Part shown: positions 13,213 through 22,659 of the stretch, one piece after another | Position numbering within the stretch: position 1 is the stretch's first letter | How the letters are laid out: each line of letters begins with the position of its first letter | Assembly: GCA_024195585.1 (NCBI GenBank) | Contig: SWBL01000140.1 | Coordinates: 53,917-117,916, forward strand | From: Aureobasidium sp. EXF-3400 | Lineage: Eukaryota > Ascomycota > Dothideomycetes > Dothideales > Saccotheciaceae | Length of the DNA stretch: 64,000 bases | Direction: 5' to 3' | Program-made: the position numbers and the translations under genes | Notes under the pieces: model-generated | Seen by the model: the letters and a program-made list of their open reading frames with translations, nothing else | Told to the model about the DNA's origin: nothing | Databases searched by the model: none

Positions 13213-16200
13213 CTACAGCCAAAGCATCCATTTGACCCCACCAACGATACCAGTAAAGATACCCCTGAAGAAGCGGATAATGATAACCACAAACCACACT
13301 CCCCATAGCAAACCCAATACAATCCACTCCAGTACTGTGAACGAGGCCTTTTGCAAAAAGATAAGTTTTCTCCTGCGGCGCCTGAGTACGTTGTCAATAG
13401 CATCATTGACTTGCTTGATGGCCAACGTATGTTGTGTGGTGAGCGCCGCAGTGAAAGCATCTGCTTCATCGGCAGTAGAGTGTACGAGGGGCGTGAACTT
13501 CTCGTCAACTTTGATGCGCAAGTCTGCCAATCGGTCGTGTAGGCCAGGAAGTTGATTTTGGCGGAAAGAGGAGAGTTGCTTGGACAGACATGCTGTTTGG
13601 TCTTTGATCGTTCTGTGTAGCATGCGGGCAGCGACAGTAAACTCTTCCTTTACACACACAGGGTGGATTCCTTGCTCTGACGTCTTTGCTGCATTGACGA
13701 AGAATTGAGAAGGTGGGTTGGCGATACTGTTAACACGATGCACGATCTCGTGGGCTTTGATGCCACTGCTAAGGTAGAGAGCGCGAACTCGAGCAATGTC
13801 CAGCAAGGTGACCATTGTTGGCTCTGCTACGGTCTCAGCTCCGTGGCGATCTGAGATACTCCAATGGCGTTTCGAAGGTGAAGATGGTCGTGATCTGGAG
13901 GGTGAAGAATGTTCGATTGTTGGTAGACTTGTTTCGAAATTACCAGGTTGACGTGTCTTGCGAAGAGGACCCAGCATGTCTTGTTCACTGCGATCGCCGG
14001 CATCGCTCGAGTAGCGCGAGATAGGTGTCTTTCGGGTTGGTGACACCGACGGTGACTTCTCTCGAGGAAGATTGATTCGAGGTGGAGCCAACCTGTCAAA
14101 TCTGGAAGATCTACTTTCCTCTCTGTGCAACTTGCTTTGTCGAGCGATGTGATCTTCCTCTGCATCACTCTCCATGATTTGATTGACTGGTCTGAAGGAT
14201 GGCAAATTCGGGTTGTTCAATTTTTGCCGTTCTTTTTCCTTCTGCTTCGGAGTAGCACCCACAAGTATCGAGTTTGACCTATTCACGGGTGGCATTTTGC
14301 GTGGCCGGTTCTCATCTTGTTCTTCGTTATCCATGTCAGAGTCAGACATGTCTGAAGCGGCCTGCTGGTCCTTCTTGCGAGAACTATCCGAGCGAACCAA
14401 ATCGCCGATGCGGCCGCCCTTGAAGAAACGACCAACGCCGACATCCTTGGACATACGGCGACCTGAGTTGAGGAAGGTGTTCGTAATACTGTTGGAAGTT
14501 TTGTGCCGCTTGATGCCTGGAACTGGAGGCCGCGTAGAGTCGACACTAGAGCGAGGCGGGTCGACATTGTCGCTGACATGACGTGAGTTGGCCAGGCTGG
14601 CTAGGCTGGCGGTAGCAAAATCTGTACGGTGAATCTTGTCATCAGAAGCATTCCTGCTAGACCTGAACAGACCAAACTTCCTCTCGGGTGAACTTTGACG
14701 ACTCATAGGAGGCGATAGGCTCATACCGAAGGAAGGGATGTGATTGGCGACGGTGGGCGAGCTAGGGGCGGTAGAATCATCAAAAGAGGGGCGAGTACGA
14801 TCATCCTGTGTGCCAGGCTCATCGGTCTTGGAAGAATCGTTTCGTTTGTGGTTCTTGACCGATGGACTCTCAGCTAGAGTTGACGGTGCACTTGTCTTTT
14901 CAGATGGCTGCTCATGGCCTCTGTCCCACTTGTCTGGCGAAACAAAATCGGGAGAGTCTTCTTCAGTGCCCAAGGTCTCTTGCTCAATCAGCTTCTTCAT
15001 CTGGCGCTCTAATGGGCCGGTGTTGTCAAGATCGGGAGCATTTCCATGGCCTAAGAATTGCTTCTTACGGTTCGAGGGACGGGCTGAAGCGGCACTGGAC
15101 ATGCTGCTTGAACGCGATCTGTTTCTGAATAAGTGTTTGCGGGCGGAGGTGTCGACGTGTCGCAACGAAAGGAATTTGGACTTTATGCGGCCTCGATCTG
15201 TCTCATCGTCACTCTTTACAGTGCTGCCCCAAGTGTTGGTGCGCGACATGGAAGGCCTGCTGTCAGCACTCTTTCTGGCGCTTCTCGTACTATCGAAACT
15301 CGAACGAGGTTGTTGGGGGAAGACTCGATGACCGTGCCTGTTCTCTATGCAAGCCCTGTTTCCAGGTTGTAGTAGCCAGACAGCATCAGCCAAAAGTTCA
15401 GCAGGAGTGAAAGACCAGTCGGTTTCGGAGCGTGTAATCCTGGTCGCAGCTGTGTCGGTACGCTTGTGGGTGCGAGTAACTTGGTTCGGGGCATCATCCT
15501 GACCCCGACTAGGTCGACGGAAAGTTGGAAGGAGAGACGTGTCCAAGGTGGAACGGTAGGTAGGATCGGTAACTTCATGCTCTATTTCATCGATATAGCT
15601 CTTGACCTTGGACAGATTATCGTAGGCTTCGACGGGAGGATCGAGAGGTCGTTGCTCGCGATGACGAGCCTTGCGATTGCGCAACAGCTGTAGTGGGTTA
15701 TATTCTCTTCCCAACTCTTTCTGACTCTTGTCGGAGCGCGGAGACGAAGCAGAGACGGCGGGCTTCAGAGGTGGGAGGTTTGTCAACAAGCGTCTGTACT
15801 CAGAAGACAGCTCAAAGAATTTGCGCGCTCGATCGGCGCGGTGGAGGGTGGCCTGGGAGAATTCGTAGTCGACGTCCTGACCAGTGGTGAAGATGGAATC
15901 GTCTTCAGTAGAAGCGCGGGAAGTAGAGTCGCCAGGAGAATTGGGTTGGAGGAGGTCGTTGCCCATGGGAGAGCCTGCAGAGACATGTATGACCGGCGGA
16001 CCACTAGAGCGCACACGTCGCTTGTCTGTCGAGGGAGTGGGGACCTGCAGATTGGCACTGACATGACGGCGACGACCTTCACTCAGGCTGAGGGCCATCT
16101 GTACCAGCTGTGTCGGGTCCAGAGAGGCTTGCGGCATAGAAGGAGGCTTGTCGGGATTGTTGTTCGGGCTCGAGACATTCTGGCTCAATCGCGAGGGCTT

Positions 16201-16464
16201 TCGCGGTGTCGACTTGGATGGCTTGGAGGGCGAGTCGGTCTTGTCGTCTTCGCTGTCTCTGGGTTGGAAGAGGTTGCCCATCAAGAAGCCTCCCGACTTG
16301 GGCGCCCTCCGACGGGATACGGTCAGGTTGTTGGCGTCCTCCTTGTCTTTTCCTCTACGGCTGCCAGCATCACTACTCCTGGCCCAAGAAGCATATTTCC
16401 CAGAATCGGCATAGGCGGAACTGCCTGTAGAGGTCCTGTCGCTGTTGGCTGCCATGGTGGACAT
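13213..16464 (-). CDS. Large disordered protein with C-terminal membrane tail, unknown function
   Basis: Uninterrupted 1083-aa ORF starting at the first of two close Met codons (MSTM). Residues 1 to about 830 are Ser/Arg/Asp-rich and look disordered, with many possible phosphorylation sites (RSSS, SPxR). From about 865 a folded, helical region begins (LLDIARVRALYLSSGIKAHEI...), followed by helices likely to form a coiled coil, a basic RRRRRK patch and then two closely spaced hydrophobic segments (about 1035-1083) at the very C-terminus. That layout suggests a tail-anchored or hairpin membrane protein facing the cytosol. I do not recognise a named family. It shares a 670-bp divergent promoter with the SDR gene at 17135. 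Confidence 0.85.
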   Translation of the reverse strand: MSTMAANSDRTSTGSSAYADSGKYASWARSSDAGSRRGKDKEDANNLTVSRRRAPKSGGFLMGNLFQPRDSEDDKTDSPSKPSKSTPRKPSRLSQNVSSPNNNPDKPPSMPQASLDPTQLVQMALSLSEGRRRHVSANLQVPTPSTDKRRVRSSGPPVIHVSAGSPMGNDLLQPNSPGDSTSRASTEDDSIFTTGQDVDYEFSQATLHRADRARKFFELSSEYRRLLTNLPPLKPAVSASSPRSDKSQKELGREYNPLQLLRNRKARHREQRPLDPPVEAYDNLSKVKSYIDEIEHEVTDPTYRSTLDTSLLPTFRRPSRGQDDAPNQVTRTHKRTDTAATRITRSETDWSFTPAELLADAVWLLQPGNRACIENRHGHRVFPQQPRSSFDSTRSARKSADSRPSMSRTNTWGSTVKSDDETDRGRIKSKFLSLRHVDTSARKHLFRNRSRSSSMSSAASARPSNRKKQFLGHGNAPDLDNTGPLERQMKKLIEQETLGTEEDSPDFVSPDKWDRGHEQPSEKTSAPSTLAESPSVKNHKRNDSSKTDEPGTQDDRTRPSFDDSTAPSSPTVANHIPSFGMSLSPPMSRQSSPERKFGLFRSSRNASDDKIHRTDFATASLASLANSRHVSDNVDPPRSSVDSTRPPVPGIKRHKTSNSITNTFLNSGRRMSKDVGVGRFFKGGRIGDLVRSDSSRKKDQQAASDMSDSDMDNEEQDENRPRKMPPVNRSNSILVGATPKQKEKERQKLNNPNLPSFRPVNQIMESDAEEDHIARQSKLHREESRSSRFDRLAPPRINLPREKSPSVSPTRKTPISRYSSDAGDRSEQDMLGPLRKTRQPGNFETSLPTIEHSSPSRSRPSSPSKRHWSISDRHGAETVAEPTMVTLLDIARVRALYLSSGIKAHEIVHRVNSIANPPSQFFVNAAKTSEQGIHPVCVKEEFTVAARMLHRTIKDQTACLSKQLSSFRQNQLPGLHDRLADLRIKVDEKFTPLVHSTADEADAFTAALTTQHTLAIKQVNDAIDNVLRRRRRKLIFLQKASFTVLEWIVLGLLWGVWFVVIIIRFFRGIFTGIVGGVKWMLWL

Positions 16465-17134
16465 GTCACGGCGTTGTCGTGTTATGGTGCTGCAGCAGCA
16501 GCAGGTGAAGGGCCGACAGATCGAGAGAGGTTGTGTGTCGAGAACAACATGGTCAGGTTGGGTTGATTAGACTCGCACGTCCAGTGTCCATGCCCAAGGG
16601 AGAGAGATTATTTGATAATGTGAGAGCGATCGCTGGCTCATGCTCCTGCTCATCACGACCTTCCGACAAGACGCGGGGGCCTTTGAGACGATCGCCCGTC
16701 GGCAATTCCGCTTCCAACCGTCCCTTGTCTTGTCCCTTGTTCGACCGAGCGTCCAAGTGTCATGATCCTGCCTCTCATCTCGTTAAACCATCGTTCATCA
16801 ACAACAAACACAACCTTGGTGGCCTTGATTTCCTGTTGACGAATATCATACATCTCTTCGACCTGCGCAACTGTCTATACTCTGAGTCTTCTGCTGACTC
16901 CTGGGTCGAGTCGATGGATTTCGTGACATCATGGCTCCTTCCTCCGGATCAGATACCGAATTGCGTCTTAGGAGACAGCTCCTGCCTTCGGTTTACCGAT
17001 AGTTGCTTAGAAATACGTCCCCTCTTCGACCAATGGCCAAGTAATCTATCTCCGTAAGTATCCTCTTCTTTGGTTCCCTTCAAGTCCCACTTCGAACCTT
17101 CTGCACATCACCATCTCCACAACCATAATTCACT
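16465..17134. promoter_or_regulatory. Divergent intergenic promoter region
   Basis: Separates two head-to-head genes. A short CAG-repeat run (ctgcagcagcagcag) sits near 16490. No further gene seen. Confidence 0.5.
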
Positions 17135-18251
17135 ATGCCACCAATCACAAAAGGCTCGACCGTCTTGGTCACTGGCGCAAATGGTTTCATCGGTAGCCAC
17201 ATCGTCGACCAGCTCCTCAAACTTGACTACAAGGTCCGCGGTACCGTCAGAACAGAAGCAAAAGGCAAATGGGTTCAAGACTTCTTTGACAACAAGTATG
17301 GTCAAGGCAAACTCGAGCTTGTCGTTGTGCCCGCCATGGGGGTCAAGGGCGCCTTCGACGATGCCGTCAAGGGTCAGCATGTTCCCAACCCGCTAGGCAG
17401 CACAGCACTGATACTTCACAGGCTGTGAGGGAGTGTGTCATGTCGCTACCAACATCTCCTTCTCCAAGAACCCCAACGAGGTCATTCCAGACGTTATCAA
17501 CGGTGTCACTCACACTCTCGAAGCCGCCGAGAAGGAGCCTTCGGTCAAGCGATTCGTCTTCACATCCTCCTCGACTGCTGCGACCAACCCCGTGCCTGAC
17601 AAGGAGTTCAACATCGACGAGTCATCATGGAACCAGGTAGCCATCGACAAGGCTTGGGCAGACCCACCATACACCGAGGTCGACAGAGCTTGGAATGTCT
17701 ATGGCGCTAGCAAGACCCAGGGAGAGCAGGCTGTCTGGAAATATGTCAAAGAGAACAACCCTCACTTTGAGTGCAATACCATCCTGCCCAACGCAAACTT
17801 TGGCCCCATCCTCGACAAGAGCCAGGACGCCAGCACTGCTGGATGGATCAGGGACATCTTCACCAAGGGCTTCGCAAGTCAACTCGAGCAGATCCCACCC
17901 CGTAAGCCACGTCTCTTTCCATTCACGACGTCTCGCTGACTGACTTGTACAGAATGGTTTGTGAACGTCCAGGACACCGCACGCCTGCATATCGCCGCCT
18001 TGATTGATGCCGACATCAAGGACGAACGTGTCTTCGCTTTCGCCGAGCCATACAACTGGAACTCTGTCCTCGCCGTCATGCGCAAGGTTCGTCCCGACAA
18101 GAAGGTCCCTGGAGACCTTGAAGACAACAGCAGGGATTTGAGCAAGGTTCTGCCCAAAGCTCGCGCTGAGGCCATCTTGAAGAAGAACTTTGGTCAAGAC
18201 CACTTCATCGGCATCGAGGAGTCTATCAAGCAAAACATCCAGAACCTGTAA
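17135..18251 (+). CDS. Extended SDR reductase, dihydroflavonol-4-reductase/GRE2-like
   Basis: NAD(P)H-dependent carbonyl reductase, 338 aa, from exons 17135..17372, 17422..17901 and 17953..18251. The Rossmann motif TGANGFIGSH starts at about residue 12, and the active-site YGASK motif (Tyr and Lys, YxxxK) lies near 182. VKRFVFTSSS supplies the catalytic Ser region. The family reduces methylglyoxal, aldehydes or ketones; the substrate here is open. Introns of 49 and 51 bp fit the local pattern. The 3' neighbour is the repeat-rich 18.3-20.4 kb segment. Confidence 0.92.
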
Positions 18252-18305
18252 TTGATGCAAAGCATCAAGGCTATGAACCCTTAGATATTTGAAGCCTACA
18301 TCGAC

Positions 18306-18346
18306 GGTTGCGTAACCCAATGGCAAGGCGCTTGACTACGAATCAA
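18306..18346 (+). pseudogene. Partial copy of tRNA-Arg(ACG), 5' half only
   Basis: 41 nt matching bases 1-41 of the intact tRNA at 20432 with only two differences (GG to AA in the D arm). The match stops inside the 3' anticodon stem; variable loop, T arm and 3' acceptor are absent. Same orientation, 2.1 kb upstream of the full gene. Confidence 0.85.
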
Positions 18347-19340
18347 TATTTTACCTATCTTTAAGAGCTAGAGTAGTCACGGTAGTCTAAAGACCAGTTC
18401 CACTATATTTGCGCTCAACAGAAGGGAGTAGTATTCAAAAGGCTACCAAAAAGGTGGTCTGAGAGTTGGTACGTAAACATCCAAATGTTTTTGTATGTTG
18501 ACCATTATAATCTATATGTAAAAACTCCGAGGAACTTCTCACATACCGACAGTTATTTGATGAGCGATTGCTGCATATCAAAATGCATACCGAAACGTAT
18601 TAATAACCACATGGTCACAAACTCTAGGTTCTATATGTTGACCGTTACTAAGTACATACGAAAACATTCGGATATTTTGATCTCACGATACTGCCTTGTA
18701 CAGATACTCTAAGTCTACGATTAATAAACATCTGGCTACCAGATGTCGACCGTTGTCAGAGAGTATTTCCTTCTCACTCTGTTCTCCCTTCATTCAATTA
18801 TCTGAGTTTATCGTGGGTTACATATCACACAACAGTAACGATCAACATATAGAAGTTGCTCAACAAATCATTTACTCCTGAAAGATGCTCCTTACGATCA
18901 CTCCGATGACCTTGATCATAACACTGGACTCAATCGCCGCGATAGTAACGGTCAACATATACTGGTTACTTGGCACATGGATTTTTTTCTAATAGGGTTT
19001 CTTACACGATCACTTTCATGCTCGAACTACGCAGTAACATCCTGCGCCTGAATGTCTAGTCACGGTAAAAATGTTGGCATTTCGGATTCATAATATACAT
19101 AAAAGCTGTTTTCGCCTAATGGTTATGTAGCGACGAGAGCAATGTACACGAAGGTTATTTCCATTCTCCTCCAATTTTCGATATGTTGACCGTGACTCCC
19201 TTATGTCACTCTGTTCTGATTCAAATGTCTTGCACCATAGGTAGTTGAGGATACCAGAGACCCTGTGCCTTGGTGACGGCAGGGTGCGCGTCATTGCGAC
19301 CACTCTTCAGTGCAAGATGAGCCCAGAAAAGATCTTTAGA
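18347..19340. repeat. Nested inverted-repeat region with ATATGTTGACCGTTACT motif
   Basis: The motif occurs forward near 18494 (variant), 18633, 18744 (variant gatgtcgaccgttgtc) and 19181, and inverted near 18834 and 18944. The 18633 and 18944 copies form 16-17-bp arms around about 290 bp. No coding gene is supported here. Confidence 0.65.
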
Positions 19341-19342
19341 TG

Positions 19343-19724
19343 CCTCCCCGTGTGCAAAAATATGTCACATAGACAGCTATAAAAATGCACAGTTGCTTCA
19401 GCAGACAGGAAGCACCTACTAAGAGTCGTAAAAATGTCGGCTCTCTCTGGACTCATCTACCATCTGGACATTACCATGCTTTTTCATGGCATCTAGCTCA
19501 CGTGGGAGGAGAAGGAGAAGGATAGGAGTACGGTACAAGTCTGTATCTCCCATCCCCTTCTCCTACGGGGTAAACGCTATAGAAAGGCACAGTAACTTCG
19601 AGATCGGAGATGTATCCAAAGAAAGCCCAGGATATATGGTATCTCATTGGATGCTATTCTGTTTCTCGAAAGTATTGTGCATTTCTGCAGCTTTCTATGT
19701 GACATATCTTTGCATATGGGGAGG
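19343..19724. repeat. Hairpin/foldback element, copy b (longest, about 50-bp TIRs)
   Basis: Left end runs cctccccgtgtgc..atatgtcacatagacagctataaaaatgcacagt; the right end is its near-exact inverse (tgtgcatttctgcagctttctatgtgacatat..ggggagg). The left interior matches the long type (ctaagagtcgtaa...ggctctctctgg), and the right interior (ctatagaaaggcacag...ctcgaaagtattgtgc) matches the short 115-bp type, so this looks like a composite of both. Confidence 0.8.
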
Positions 19725-20403
19725 TGGGAATCCAGCACTCATGGATCTTTTCCTTTAGATCGTCGACCATCTTACATCTACTTTCTTGGATGTGACAGTG
19801 TAGAGCAAATTCGTTAAGAGAACCCTTCTCACATCCGAAAGGACATTCGTGCTGATCGTTCTCCGAGTAGAAGTTGGTGTGGAAAGCATCTTCCATATGC
19901 TTATAGAATTTCTTAACAGTCCATAAGGGTGTGATTTTCGCCTTGCAGTTAGGGACTGGACACCTAAATATCATTCCCCCTACAACACTAGCGTAATCAT
20001 TCGCGGTTCTCCGGTCGATCGCCTTACTCGACACTGTTGCATTGGTAGCCGCCGGCAAGGAAGCTGGGAGGAGCGGAAGAGACAGTGAAAGCAGAGGCAT
20101 CAATCAGGACAGCAACAACAGATCCTGACGCTGAACCGTGTGTAGTACCAGTTCCAGAAAATGTTGAAGTCGTAGTTGCATCCAGTCAACGGTACGGGCT
20201 GATGATGTTCATCCTCAGATGAGTCCGAATGCAGAACTCTCTTGCGTGTGATACCACGCTTGAATTGGATAACGTTATTGTCCCCAACATCAGAATGTGT
20301 AGAGTGACTTTCATCGGGATGTCGACCGTTGTCCACTTGTTCGCCCTCGTCTTCATCGACTTCGATCTGATCATGGGAGTGACTGTCACCGGGATCAATA
20401 TAC
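19654..20403 (-). pseudogene. Broken C2H2-type zinc-finger gene relic
   Basis: Two ORF segments. The upstream one (about 20403 to 20100) encodes an acidic, His/Ser-rich stretch with no ATG in frame; the open frame meets a stop 5' of 20403, close to the tRNA on the other strand. The downstream one (20103 to 19654) encodes two Cys/His clusters, FRCPVPNCKAK...HMEDAFH and HECPFGCEK...HCHIQESRC. A 56-bp intron with a weak GTTGTT donor (about 20056-20111) could join them in frame, so the relic may once have been one protein. The last 20 or so residues and the stop are read from the right TIR of hairpin element b, so the original 3' end is lost. Call: 5'- and 3'-damaged gene; a living short gene is possible but less likely. 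Confidence 0.5.
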
Positions 20404-20431
20404 TAGACCAGCAGGAATTGCATCAATAACT

Positions 20432-20503
20432 GGTTGCGTGGCCCAATGGCAAGGCGCTTGACTACGAATCAAGAGATTCCAGGTTCGACCCCTGGCGTGA
20501 TCA
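20432..20503 (+). tRNA. tRNA-Arg(ACG)
   Basis: The 72-nt cloverleaf is complete. Acceptor stem ggttgcg pairs with cgtgatc (with G-U pairs), the anticodon stem is cttga/tcaag around ctacgaa, with anticodon ACG at 20464-20466, and the T arm is ccagg-ttcgacc-cctgg. No intron. A T-rich run follows (tttattttgtctttt), a likely Pol III stop. It decodes CGN Arg codons after A-to-I editing. Confidence 0.93.
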
Positions 20504-21069
20504 TATTTATTTTGTCTTTTGCGTGCGTGAAACTGTGCATCTCTGCTGGAATCAGGACTTTTTTTTGCTTGCTCGAAAGAACGATATTTCGTCGGACTTG
20601 GCAAACTTGCGTGCTGGTGACGAACGCCGAGAAGGAAGCCGGAAATAGACTGTTTGGCCAGTGCTCCGGCCGAGGCAGCATCGACTTCTAGAAGCCGATC
20701 AGGCAAGCGGTGATTCCTTCGACAAGACTTGCATGATGGTGTTGCACAGCCTCCGGAAGTCCACTTCACGAGCTTGCTGCTTACACACACAGCCACATAT
20801 AACCAATAGTGTATAGGATGGCTGTGGGACAGGTAGCTCAGCACGTGAACTGAGATCAGGATATTAAACGCCGAAGAGATAGCAAGCTGCGCCATGACTA
20901 GCAAATGGTCCATCCTAATGCGCTATGATACGACAAACACGTAGCCTCTCGAAAGAAGGAAGTAGAAGCCCCCCTCATCCTTCCAAATCAATCCACGACT
21001 ATAAAACACAACCTCAGGTCTCCCGTTTCTCCTTTTCACTTCCACATCATCCGTATATACCTCAAAAAT
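20504..21069. promoter_or_regulatory. Upstream region of the CVNH gene
   Basis: Contains a TATA-like actataaaa at about 20999, about 70 bp before the ATG, and a pyrimidine-rich stretch after it. No other gene seen. Confidence 0.5.
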
Positions 21070-22253
21070 ATGTCATACAACAACTACAATAACCACAGTG
21101 GTGAAGCTCAAGGCTACTACGGCGGTGGTCAGCAACAGCAGGGCTATGGCTCCGGAGCTCCCTCGAACCAGTATGGCGACGACCAGCGCTACGGCGACCC
21201 CCAACAGCATAACAACCAGTACGGTGGTCCTCAACAGCACAACAACCAATACGGCGGCCCTCAGCAAGGCCAGTACGGCAACGAGCAACGCTATGGCGGC
21301 CCTCAGCACGACCAAGGATACGGACAGCAAGGTGGCTACCAATCTCAACAGCAAGGTTACGGCCAGCCTCAGCAACCCTTGACTGCTCGCGACGAGTACC
21401 CCTCCCAGACACACGGTGGCTACGGCGGCCACACTACCTACCAAGGCTCCGAATCTGCCCCTTACGCTCCCAATCAACCCTCGTACGGTGGCCAGCCTGG
21501 AGCTGAAGGAGATCGAGGCCTCATGGGTGGGTTAGCTGGTGCTGCCGCCGGTGGTGCTGCCGGTGCATACGGAGGCCACAAGGTGAATCACGGCGCTATT
21601 GGAACCATCAGTGGTATTGTAGGTGGTGCCTTTGCTGGCTCCAAGCTCGAGGACTATGGCAAGGACCATCATAAGAAGAAGGAAGAGGAGAAATACGCAC
21701 AACAACATCAAGGCTACGGAGCTTCTGGTAACTACGGCAGACCCGGAAGAAGAAATAGCGGCTCCAGCTCCGACAGCTCTGACAGCGACGATGGCAAGAA
21801 GCGCTATAAGAAGGTAAGTCATGGCTGGTGGTGACCAAATAAGACAATGGCTAAGAACACTGATAGCACTCCCGCTCGCGTTCTCGCTCAAACTCGCGTA
21901 ACCGTGGATACCAGTCCTCTAGACGAGGCAATTTCAGCGAAACTTCCCGCGACATCTCCCTTGATTACAACACCATGGCTCTCAAGGCTTTCTGCAGGCG
22001 TACCGATGGATCCGAGCATGAGAGCTATCTGCACCTAAACGATATCCTCGGCAACCGCGATGGCAGATTTGTTTGGGGCAGAAATGGAAACTTCACAGGC
22101 AGTGTCAAGGAAGGCAAGATCTGGCTGGCTGAGGGCGGAAGAGCTCTATGTGCTGTGCTTGGTGACGGACGTGGTGGCTGGAATGAGCATGCCTCGATCG
22201 AGCTTGATGAGAAGATCACCAACGAGAACGGTCAGTTGCAGTACCTGGGTTAG
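21070..22253 (+). CDS. Gly/Gln-rich, glycine-zipper protein with C-terminal CVNH lectin domain
   Basis: Exons 21070..21813 and 21867..22253 (53-bp intron) give 376 aa. Residues 1-160 are a low-complexity Q/G/Y/N region with near repeats of QYGGPQQ. Residues 160-195 are a glycine zipper (GGLAGAAAGGAAGAYGG... and GTISGIVGGAFAGS), then a Lys/Glu and Ser/Asp linker. From about 264 comes a cyanovirin-N homology domain: NFSETSRDISL, LKAFCRR, LNDILGN-DGRFVW, GNFTGS, LCAVLGDG, IELDEKITNENGQLQYL. CVNH domains bind mannose-rich or related glycans. No signal peptide is present, so the protein is probably cytosolic or exported unconventionally. The usual CVNH Cys at NFSETC is Ser here. Confidence 0.9.
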
Positions 22254-22659
22254 GCTGTTAATTCTGTACCCTAAGCTTCTTCCCTGATCAATTCATATCA
22301 TATCGCTACCACTGGAAAAGTGTGTCCTTTAATGATGTAAGTCCACCTTGACCGAGCAACTGGTCGTAGTGACTGTGCCTCTTGGATTTCGTGAGTGTCT
22401 GGAACATGCGCCTCGAACAGCTTTTGGAGTTACGAAATCAGGTAGCGAAAAGCATTAGCGGTTGTTTTTTAAATGCTCTCAAAGAATTCAGCGATGATGA
22501 TGAAATGCAGCCTCGGGGAGAGCTCCCCGAAGCTTCTTCCTTGTATCCTCTACCAGCTCGGTCGCTCGCGCGAGCACCTTCGCAAAAGAGCCATCGAATA
22601 TTTTCTGGGGCCTGTACTCATGAACATTATCTAATATACTCAGTTACCGAAGCTTCGCG
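22254..22659. other. Intergenic, no gene seen
   Basis: 3' flank of the CVNH gene and promoter of the Zn2Cys6 gene. No repeat recognised. Confidence 0.45.
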
